Shown here: positions 55,601 to 64,000 of the stretch, piece by piece
Layout of the letters: every line of letters starts with the position of its first letter
Numbering within the stretch: the first letter of the stretch is position 1
Source of the DNA: Hymenopus coronatus
Lineage: Eukaryota; Arthropoda; Insecta; Mantodea; Hymenopodidae
NCBI GenBank assembly: GCA_030762935.1
Contig: CM060900.1
Location: forward strand, 113,466,620 to 113,530,619
DNA: 64,000 nt
Reading direction: 5' to 3'
Notes under the pieces: generated by a model
Database searches by the model: none
Told to the model about the DNA's origin: nothing
The model's input: only the letters and a program-made list of their open reading frames with translations
Position numbers and translations under genes: made by a program

Positions 55601-56135
55601 GTGAGTACAGAAAACCCTATCTGGACAATGCTAAAATGTGTCATATGTAAGGACATTTACTGAGTAACAAAACAACCTAGAACGCTGAAATGTTTACAGC
55701 CTATAAATAACAGTGGAATTAACAGTTTTTCAGAAAGATTAATAGTTTTTAAAAATAATTTTGTTTGTGTAAGAATCTTTCCCCACATTTTAGAGTACCA
55801 TATATTTGTTAAATTTTTTGCCAAATGTTAATAATTTTCAAAATTCTTATTTCAGTGTGGGCAAAATAGCAATACAAAGAACTAATAATTTCAGATCACA
55901 ATATTAATTAAAACTGAGAGTGTTCCTTATCTAAAGAAAATTTGAACTTAGGGAAATAAGTTCCAAAATTGAAACATAAGTAGAGACCTGCATCATAGCT
56001 TGGTTCATCAGAATCTTCTTCATTTTCCAGTTCTACCTTCCTTTTGGCTCTTTGGCTCTGTCTTTCTCGATTTAAGGGTTTTTAAAGCTTATTTTTTGCA
56101 CTCCTGAGCCCCTCTTCATCTAAACTAAATTGAGT
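55601..56135. other. No recognisable feature
   Basis: AT-rich, no supported gene. Confidence 0.5.
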
Positions 56136-56220
56136 ATTATTTGTGGACGCTCTAACTGCCGTAGCTTTCAGCATCGTTTTCCACACTGGGTGTGAAAGAC
56201 AGCTTAATTTTGCTCAGAGG
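56136..56220 (-). mobile_element. SINE family A, 3' fragment
   Basis: Blocks 'ttgtggacgctctaactgc', 'tttcagcatcg', 'gtgtgaaagacagc' and 'ttaattttgctcagagg' match the 3' end of family A in reverse. The head and most of the body are missing. Confidence 0.75.
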
Positions 56221-56464
56221 ATTCAATCAACCCGTGACCTTGGGGAAACTGTGGCAGATTTTAAAAACATGAAATGAAAGAACTTAATGACAGCTTGAAA
56301 GCTAGCAGACGACCATTGTTCAAGCTAAACAGATGAATTTGAGTGTAATCGTTCCCATTTTTAATAATTAACCTACTTCTAGCTTAGATATCGAAGTAAC
56401 TCAAACATAATGAAGAAAAACCTTTATATTTCCATATAAGACAATAATACAAAAAGACCAGCAT
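56221..56464. other. No recognisable feature
   Basis: AT-rich, no repeat identified. Confidence 0.5.
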
Positions 56465-56642
56465 AAACAGCGTCCACTTTTGAAACATTTGGCTATCGCT
56501 GTTCGTTTTGTATCTGTAAATAAATGTTTAATGCAGTTAATTCTGCGAAGGTCTATCTATATTAACATAACGTAGATAGAAAAAATTATCTTTCATGGGA
56601 ACAGTTTGCACAGCTATTAATAAACGATAGAGGGTAGAGAAC
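56465..56642 (-). repeat. DR-related fragment, subfamily 2, reverse
   Basis: Blocks 'catttggctatcgctgttc' and 'aataaacgatagagggtagag' match the copies at 21655 and 43690. A family F SINE abuts directly and a short second 'gagggtagagaa' follows that SINE at 56818-56829, suggesting a target-site duplication. Confidence 0.6.
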
Positions 56643-56822
56643 AGGTCATGAGGACCGCATTAATCGGCCGGGGGCTCGAGTCGCTGACCACGTCTCACCC
56701 TTCAATACTGCCCCCCCCCCCCCCATCCATGACGTCTGTAGTGGACCGAGATGGGGGACGGAGCGGCCGGGCGGTAGACCAAGGTTCCCCGTGAGCTGTC
56801 GTGCCATGGAGTTATTAGAGGG
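56643..56822 (+). mobile_element. SINE family F, 5'-truncated
   Basis: Body blocks 'gaccgcattaatcggccgg', 'tcgctgaccacgtctcacc' and 'gagatgggggac' match the family F copy at 22936-23275. A C-run of 16 (56709-56724) interrupts it. The flanking agagggtagaga repeats (about 56629 and 56817) look like a target-site duplication. Confidence 0.75.
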
Positions 56823-56829
56823 TAGAGAA

Positions 56830-57900
56830 AATGAGAATAAGGTTTTAAAGGTGCATCAGTATTCAACCGTTTCTCGCGATTTCGAGGAAAGTGCATGAAT
56901 TTTCTAGACCAGAATATAGTGAAATACAACCGGGTTGGGTTTCCGTATCTCCCGTCGTATCTACAAGAAATGTGTGATGAAACTACTTCTGAAAAGCTAT
57001 TTCGATTAATATGAAGATAGAAGAACAGAAATATATTAGAGCTCCTGTAATTCGAGCTAATTGTGGCGAAGGCTTCCTCTAATTACAACAAATCTCAGAT
57101 CATACGAAAGTATCACTAAAACAATGGACAAATCATGAATAAATGTTTAATGAGAACAATGATGGTTAAATAAACAAAACAAAAACAAACAAAAAACAAT
57201 ATAGTGCCTTTCTGTACTGTATGTACACGCATATATGTGCATTTCCAAGTTGCAAAATCATAAGTCATATCTTAAAGAAATTTTCCCTTATCTGGAACTC
57301 TCACAGTGGGAAAGAAAGCACTTTAAAATTAACACAGGTGGGTTTACTACAGTGCAATATGCACAGGTACATCATAATAATGGTCAGTCTGTTACTGGTG
57401 TAAAATGCATGTGTATTTTTACTTGAGTATATTTTAATGACCATTGTTGCTGAGTAGGGATTACTATACCATTACAGTATTTTTCTGAATGGGAGGTATG
57501 CATTATACAATTTATTGATAGGCGGTCCCAATTAGTGAAGGGTCGACAAAGAAAGAGCAAACGCGCTCTTCCAAACCTAACGTTACCTGTCAATCTGTAA
57601 TAGAAATGCATTAGAAGTTAGAGGCCAGGGTTATTTATGTGCTGTATTAACGAAAGTCCTAAGTGGGACAGTTATATCTGCATTGTGCATGAGAGATTAA
57701 AAGAAAGCTCAGAATGTGGAAGTGCGTAAAACGTACATTCAAACAATGTTAATTAAAAAGAAAAAAAAAAAAAAAGAAAAAGAAAGAAAAAAAAAAAGTA
57801 TTTTAATCTGGCATTATCTAAAACTTTAATTTTTATAAAACCAGCTCGAAGAACGCGGAACCTCAAATTATTGGGATTCTGTTCTAGTAATGTTCCTATA
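56830..57900. other. No recognisable feature; A/G-rich tract at 57757-57799
   Basis: AT-rich. Overlapping plus-strand frames at 57221-57426 and a minus-strand frame at 57384-57611 are unrecognised. The purine tract at 57757-57799 is simple sequence. Confidence 0.5.
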
Positions 57901-57902
57901 TA

Positions 57903-58890
57903 AAATGTGTGTTCCATTCACATGACTTTTGTCTACAAACAATTGTTACAAAACGTTATTCCTTTATCTACATCGTGGTAATCGGGATAAACATTAGTAG
58001 GAATGGTTCCTTCCAAGTATAATAGAAGGGAAATAAGGAATAGGCTAAAGCGATACCTAGTCAAATCTTTTAAAAAAAAACTGGTCGCAACGCAAAAAAA
58101 AAATTAAATTCGGTTCGCTTTGCAAAACAAAAAGAGATGAAACGAAAGATTTTTCCCGTTTGAGAAAAATTTAACAAGCTTAATAGTGAAACCAATAACA
58201 AAGAATATCTCGGAAACGGTTTACTCTGCATAAAATGTATGCGGCATAAATTGTGAGTTTTAACGAGATCTACATGTATTGTGCAGTGATTTGTTTTGCC
58301 TATCTCTTACGGTTTACCAGTTATGCTCATCCAGAATGAAGAGCTCTTCAAAGGCTATTCCCATAAAATTCAAAATATACATTTTGTTTGTCATGTAAAT
58401 ACATTTAATATTCGGTATTTTAATAAAAATTGTCAAGATCCATTTTTGATAAAAGAAAATGGTCCATACAAAGTGCATTTTGGGGTGGAAGATTTTATTG
58501 AAAAATCTTTTGTGTTACATCCTTGCAGGACACTAAACTTTAATACCAAATTTAGTATTTAAAGTTCTTTCCGTTTTTGAGCTATGATATCCACACACGG
58601 ACACACACAAAACTAAATTAAATTATTTGCTTCTTAACGATACCGTTAATTGCCAGCATTATATCAGCACCGCCTCTTTGCCAAACTTTAGTCCCGCAGT
58701 TATTTAATATGCCAATAAATCAACACTTCAAATCCATTGGTCTGGGAAACACTTTTTTCTAAAAATTCTTCTTTTTGTATTAAGGGATCTTTAAAACGTG
58801 TGTGTTGCGATGAAATCTCAGTATTTAATTTTTGGGCGGAGAAAAATACCTTCTCTACAAATTATGTACATAGTAGAATAGAGAAAGTAA
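57903..58890 (+). repeat. DR repeat unit, full length, forward, interrupted
   Basis: Starts 'aaatgtgtgttccattcac' and retains all internal blocks, including 'cggaaacggtttactctgc', 'cttacggtttaccagttat' and 'gaatgaagagctcttcaaag'. It ends 'ctctacaaattatgtacat'. About 140 bp of family G sequence sits in the 3' part. The palindrome is present as aataccaaatttagtatt. Confidence 0.85.
58607..58750 (-). mobile_element. SINE family G, minus strand, inserted in DR
   Basis: 'taattgccagcattatatc' and 'agcaccgcctctttgcc', followed by 'atccattggtctggg', match the reverse complement of the family G tail at 20880-21005. Diverged. Boundaries are approximate. Confidence 0.55.
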
Positions 58891-59540
58891 CAAACGATAG
58901 TAGGTAAAGACCAGCTTTAAATGCAACGTTACTATTTTAATTTGACAGAGGATCTAAAAAAACGAAAACTAACCAAAACATGCACATTACTTGTTTACAA
59001 GTGCTACAATATACATGTAGGTTTGCTCCATATCTCTTAACCATTACGTGACTTATCACCTCTCGTTATAGTGATTGTGGTGAAATAGGCAAGAATGTTT
59101 GAAACCCCTGGATGACGAAATCACCTATAGCTATCATCACGTAGTGTTTATATCGCTTTTATCGCCTGGCCTTGCTCTGCACAGCTTCTGTATATCGCTT
59201 TCAAATGTGTACTTAGCCAATCACGGGAAACACGATGGGAATTGTGAGAGGCAGATTAAATGTCAGAAACAGGATTGCCAGATTGGGTGAGAAGCCCCGG
59301 ATTGGGCTACTAAAAGGTCTAGTTTCAGTCCGATTTTTAATTGAGGCGTCTGGCTAACACTTGTGCTACTTCTGAAACCACGAATAGAATTTAAATATCT
59401 TTCCTGAAAATTATATTTTATATTGTTTCATATTTAACATATTAATGTGTATATTGATAGTATATTCTTTTAGTCACAATGGAAATAGTGCTACTTGTAA
59501 AACATCGACAAGAGAAATTAGCTAATATATATACTTGGTA
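58891..59540. other. No recognisable feature
   Basis: AT-rich. The region 59090-59340 is more complex but no family is recognised. Confidence 0.5.
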
Positions 59541-59760
59541 GCTTAACATTCTTTAATCTGGTTGATCATATCGGACGATGAATGAAATTGGGGAAATGAT
59601 GCTCAAATGATCTTGGGTCCATGGAGCTTAAAGTTACTCAACATTCGTCTTCTCAGGATAAGGAAAAACCCGAGAAAAAAAACCTTATCTGGGTAACTCA
59701 CCCTAAGCGGGATTCGAACTACGACCTTTTAAATGTGAAGCAGACACGCTACCACCACAC
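59541..59760 (-). mobile_element. SINE family B, head incomplete
   Basis: Blocks 'ggttgatcatatcggacg', 'gatgctcaaatgatcttgg', 'cattcgtcttctcagg' and 'aactcaccctaagcgg', then the B-box remnant 'gattcgaactacgacc', match the 9301-9531 copy closely. Confidence 0.8.
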
Positions 59761-59924
59761 TGTTTTCATTATTACGGGCGCTAGTAACGCTGTCACGCCG
59801 ATTCATGAGAATGCTTTGAATCAAATACACCAGTTCAGTGCAAATGTATCTACGTAAATATCTTGAGAAAATAATGTGTAAGTGGGGAAAACGTGAAAGA
59901 AACACTTCAAGAAATGGCTTTCCT

Positions 59925-60178
59925 GCTGTGCGAGGGTTATGGAGTTAGCATCCCGGCTGAGGGTGGGAATTTTTCTCTAGCCAAATTTATTCCCTATCCT
60001 CCCCAGGGTCTGGAAGTATGAATGAAATGTGAATGTGTACGATATACTGAATAAAACCCAAACAGAAACAGAAACCCAATGTCAACAGTACAATAATTGT
60101 CGACAGGAAATATATTCCAGAGGAAAATGCCCCGATATGACCGCGCAGTTAAAGGAAGCGTATAAATGAAACAGATAA
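59925..60178 (+). mobile_element. SINE family C, diverged
   Basis: 'cccggctgagggtgggaattt', written across about 59954-59974, marks the B-box end. 'attccctatcctcc', 'tggaagtatgaatg' and the 3' block 'gccccgatatgaccgc' follow, and it ends 'aatgaaacagataat'. Confidence 0.75.
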
Positions 60179-60969
60179 TAGTTGATTTTGTGATCTGGTA
60201 CTAAATAAATAGCTCTAAAAAAGTTCCAAGAGATATCACATATGTATTTTGCTAAATGCACCAATGGGCTCACATTAAACAAGCAGAGTCCAAAAATAAA
60301 CAAAAGCGGCAGTAATTTCTAAACTACATCTTGAGACTTTTTCAATATAAATTTGGACTTCAATTTGAATTTTGCGATTTTTAAAATAAACCTGGCAACC
60401 CTGATAACAATGATTAGTTCACGTGACCATTAAGTGATACTCGCCAAACTTAAGTGTCCAAAATAATATCCAAAATGTTTGGTTCTTGACGCCCTTGGTG
60501 TCTCAGCAATATTTTCACGGGGCTTCTTGAACTTAACTCCCATCCCACAAGCAGTTAGGTCCAAACTAGTATTTACTTCCTAACCACTTAAGTTTTTGAC
60601 GTGTAACTACATACCTAGAGCTGAAGGTTTTGTATTTTAGTAATGCATTTATAACAGCCTCGTTTTCCTGGGCTTTTAGGTATATGGTAGCACTCTCTTC
60701 TTAAGAGTTTTTCCGCAAAATGGAGCACGTTTCACGAACAATTAAGATATTGTCAAGTGCAGGTTACCATCCTTGTCATTATTTCTCTTATATTCATTTC
60801 AGGTTCGAGGTTTAACACACAACTGCTTTACTTTTGGCCAAGCCTTTGTCACTTGGAATAGCATTTATGTATGTCCCAATTCAAGTTCATTATTATGCTC
60901 TTGAAAAACTGTTACAGCACAAGCCGTCTACTAGTTTTCTTCCAATTAAAGTTTAGGTGTTCCAAGGTA
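60179..60969. other. No recognisable feature
   Basis: AT-rich, no gene recognised. Confidence 0.5.
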
Positions 60970-61240
60970 ATCAAATTAGGCAATTTCATCTTCTGTGTCG
61001 AATAGTTCCTCCTCAAGATCCTGATTCAGTGCTTGTCTTTCGTATCTTGAAGCTGCTGTTTTAATTTACTTTTATTCATACGTCAACTGCAATCTATTAA
61101 AAGTACTCTAATTTTTATATCTATGCTCAGGTGTTTTTATGTACTCCCAAAGACGATTCTATGAATGATTTTGGACGGCTTCCGGTTTTGATTTTGCTCT
61201 CTTCAAAACTCAGATTTTGCATCAGCAATTCAGAGCTTCC
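60970..61240 (-). pseudogene. Possible decayed coding remnant, minus strand
   Basis: Two pieces look protein-like: ELLMQNLSFEESKIKTG (about 61227-61177) and RYERQALNQDLEEELFDTED followed by a stop (about 61048-60978). They are separated by stops and AT-rich DNA. The acidic C-terminus with a clean stop suggests a dead transposon or retroposed gene. I do not recognise the family. Confidence 0.25.
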
Positions 61241-61710
61241 TCCAAATTTATCGTGTAAGATTTAGGAATTTATCAATATTTTCCTTACTACTACACCAAG
61301 TTGACATATTACATACTTCTTAGTGTTTTGTTGATTTATTACTCTTTAAATTTTTTTCTTTACTATAAATTCAGTTATTTCGTTTGGAAGTTAATAAAAA
61401 GGCACCCTTAAAGCTTCATTGTGCACTTTACAATTTGCGTAAGATTTGTTGAATGGGAATTTTAAACTATGTTTTTTATGTGTGCTTGTTTTCATCGGTC
61501 ATGTTTATTTGCTCAATTTAATCATTTGTCTTATGTTTTCTTCTTTCATAAATGTTTCTTCGGCTTACGATATTTTCAGGCTATTACAGTTTACAGTTTT
61601 GATATCACTGGAACAAACATCAAACATAATGTTAAGAAGTATATTATATTCTCTACGCAGTAACTTTTACGGCAAACCAGTGATATCGTCGCATGGCCTA
61701 GACATCTGAC
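61241..61710. other. No recognisable feature
   Basis: AT-rich. Plus-strand frames at 61446-61709 are unrecognised. Confidence 0.5.
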
Positions 61711-62070
61711 CGAGCGGGATGGCTCAGCGATAACGTGCGAGACTTGCATTTGGGAGGTTCCGGCTTCGATTCCCGACGATCGCCCTCTGAGCATGGGTTT
61801 CTCATGGTTTTCCCGGGTCAGTGGGCGAGTACTGGGACGGTTGCTCTTCTTCATGACTTTTCTGTCCCTCATTTCCTGTACCCACCATTTCCTTTACTGT
61901 AATCTGTTTCAGGATATGTGAAGCAGGCACCAATGATCGGCGCGTTGCAACTGGGCGGTGGAGGTGGTCTTTGTGGGCTCCCTGGCGTTGTCTCCCGGGG
62001 TTAGGGACTTGTGGATGGGCGTTTCTTCTGCTTGAAAGATTTAGTATCCTCATCTCCCAGATAGAGTGCA
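61711..62070 (+). mobile_element. tRNA-derived SINE, family E
   Basis: Clear head with A box (ggatggctcagcgataacg) and B box (ggttccggcttcgattccc). Then come 'ctcatggttttcccgggtc', 'ggcgagtactgggacgg' and a GC-rich body to 'ctcatctcccag'. It is better preserved at its 5' end than the copy at 30779-31220. Confidence 0.75.
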
Positions 62071-62984
62071 TTGCGCATCATATAAACCAACAAAACGTTT
62101 GAAAAAATCCGTTGGCCCTACTACCTCCATTTTACCTCTAATTCTATGATAATTTGCAATAAAGGAGTCATCAACATATTTACTTTGTGTACGTTTATAA
62201 TTAGAGATGAGAATTTCATGCACTATAACATCTCAAAATATGCATCCATTCCAGCATTATCAAAATTTGAAACATGCGTGGTCAAGCGAAAAATACATTA
62301 AAATATGCACTTTCATTGGTTCGAAATTACACATTTCATTTAATTTTTTTCCCCACCATTTATGTGTTTGCACAGTTTCTGAATTGGTGTGTGCAAAATG
62401 TCTGTTCTTGTCAGTCAATACATTTTTGTATTCAGAGAATGATCTAAATTGAAAGAAGTTATGGGTTATATTCGTGGCAACTTCAGGTCACACTCATATA
62501 TATATATTCCACAAATAACGTTCACTAAACAAAAGAATTCGAAGTTCGGATTTCTGTTTTTAATCCTCTCCAGTTTGTTCTTTGTTACTACACCCACTTG
62601 CCCACAACTGAAGAATCTGTGGAATTCAACAATTCACATCGACTCTACAAGTAGCAGAGAAAGGTTTTTTTTAATCAATCATAATTCCTGAAGTTGATGC
62701 GAGAAAAAAAAATCAAGAATTTCAGATGTCAAGTTTAAACCATTCGGTCATGTATTTAAATGGAGTATAACGAATATTATAGGCATGATTAAGCTAAAAA
62801 TTCCTTGATGTGTGTATTTTGCATGCCTTTGTTCCCAAAACGTCTAAACCTAAAAATATGCACTATAAAGCACACATATTTGGAACTGGAAACTAATTAA
62901 ATTAATGAAGTTTGAACTACATCCTAAACACCTACAATACATATATTTGCATGACATTTTTGTTTGTTTACTTGCTGTTGATAG
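62071..62984. other. No recognisable feature
   Basis: AT-rich. Short plus-strand frames at 62207-62691 have no recognisable products. This is the presumed upstream flank of the weak exon candidate. Confidence 0.45.
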
Positions 62985-63131
62985 AAATGTCTAGTACTTT
63001 CTCTGTCTCAACGCTTGCTAGTTTAGTTGCCCCAATTTATGAGGAATCATTTGATATGTGCCATTTACAACTACAAAATACTTTACCAAAATTATATTCT
63101 ACATCCTCCAAGCAGCATCTAGCATGCTTTG
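62985..63131 (+). CDS. Weak candidate internal exon, product unknown
   Basis: The T-rich stretch ending gttgatag (62977-62984) could be an acceptor and tttg/gtaata at 63131-63132 a moderate donor. The enclosed 147 nt (a multiple of three, same phase at both ends) is open and reads MSSTFSVSTLASLVAPIYEE and LQLQNTLPKLYSTSSKQHL. Composition is more protein-like than neighbouring frames, but the frame runs open beyond the donor to 63244 and no family is recognised. Confidence 0.2.
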
Positions 63132-64000
63132 GTAATATACATACTCAACTGTTGAACGTGTTAAAATTACTGTGCACTTATTTAATTTGGCTACTGAACG
63201 GTTTTCGGAATTTTTTTTTTTTGAGAACCCCTGAATATTATTGATTTTTCAGAAACAGGAAATAGTTTTCTGAAACAGCATTTTTGGCTCCTCTTCCAAA
63301 AATGATCATTCGGATTCAGCTACACAAACCCCCCTGATAATTCGGTCGGCAGTTTTGCGGCCGAAATACTCATAATAAAAATCCCAAGGCTTTGGGGCCG
63401 AGAACCATTAACACTGAGCTGCGTTTTGCGGCTTAGGATACTACTTTACGGTTAAACAGGAAATAATACCTAATATTCGCAGCTGCTTTAAGAAGTTCAT
63501 ACATGTTAATGATTCATGTTAAACTTTAACATGTACTCTATTTAAGAACCCGACAACTGAACAACGAAAATAGCTTACGACAATCCGATCCACATGCTTT
63601 CATACCACAGTTGTTTCCCCTATCCTTACCATTAACCAAAGAAGAATTTTTTTCTAGCACAGGAAGCGGGGGAGAACCCACAACGTAATCACGTAAATCA
63701 ATAACTTCCAAAAATTAATGTACACTCTAAAATGCTCAAATTTAAACGTTAAATATAACCCAATATTAGACAAGCAAATACATTCTTAGTTAAAGCAAAT
63801 AATTACGGAATTTGATGGAAGTTTTGGAAAGTTGATTGTCTCCTAAACTGTGTCTGTAGCTGTTCTAATATCATAAACCAAATATATATAGTAGGTTTAT
63901 AATATTGGATTTAATCCCCTTCATTCTGAATTTATGGCGGAATGTTTTCACAGATTTGACACTAATTTCAGATTTACTGTTAAACCAGTAAATTCACCTA
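63132..64000. other. No recognisable feature
   Basis: AT-rich to the window edge, with T-run at about 63211-63221. No gene or repeat recognised. Confidence 0.5.

Noticed and set aside
1..64000. Bacterial, viral or organelle origin of the window
   Set aside because: Spliceosomal-type signals, tRNA-headed SINEs, poly(A) retrocopies and animal mariner/hAT remnants, with no dense genes or operons, indicate nuclear arthropod DNA.

Overview
The window looks like gene-poor, AT-rich nuclear DNA from an arthropod, most likely an insect. No complete protein-coding gene, rRNA gene or convincing functional tRNA gene could be supported. The identifiable sequence is nearly all transposable elements: tRNA-headed SINEs, broken Tc1/mariner and hAT transposases, a LINE remnant, foldback elements and a retrocopy. 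The style of the hAT (DUF659-like) and DUF4817-type transposase fragments and of the SINEs recalls a large cockroach genome such as Periplaneta. That is recollection, not a database match, and species-level confidence is low (about 0.4).

Layout. 0-7 kb: a short candidate F-box exon with good splice sites (1637-1761), SINEs, a GA microsatellite and unexplained DNA. 7-15.3 kb: the first large block of the dominant unknown repeat (called DR here), a minus-strand poly(A) retrocopy (9909-10422) and a dense nest of DR units, a palindromic element and a SINE (12772-15320). 15-26 kb: a LINE reverse-transcriptase tail, SINEs, DR copies and two decayed transposase fragments. 26.6-28.2 kb: an element with terminal inverted repeats that carries a second, foldback Tc1/mariner derivative inside it. 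28-33.7 kb: a 95-bp tandem duplication, SINEs and unexplained moderately GC-rich DNA. 33.8-35.9 kb: head-to-tail DR units. 36-47 kb: a possible non-autonomous DNA transposon, DR copies, a full-length SINE and a dead mariner. 47.3-53.4 kb: a higher-order array of DR segments bracketed by a second repeat (family I), followed by a hAT-like transposase pseudogene. 53.8-64 kb: SINEs, DR copies, another palindromic element and one weak candidate exon.

The DR family is the main undescribed item. It is a non-coding unit of about 0.75-0.85 kb present in more than twenty full or partial copies on both strands and covering very roughly a fifth of the window by eye. It occurs singly, head-to-tail and in forward/reverse pairs, and other elements are inserted into it with clean target-site duplications. 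The elements do not form a pathway. They show a history of repeated nesting: DR blocks are old, with SINE family A and the palindromic elements landing later. If the F-box exon is real, some or all of the window could be intron of that gene.
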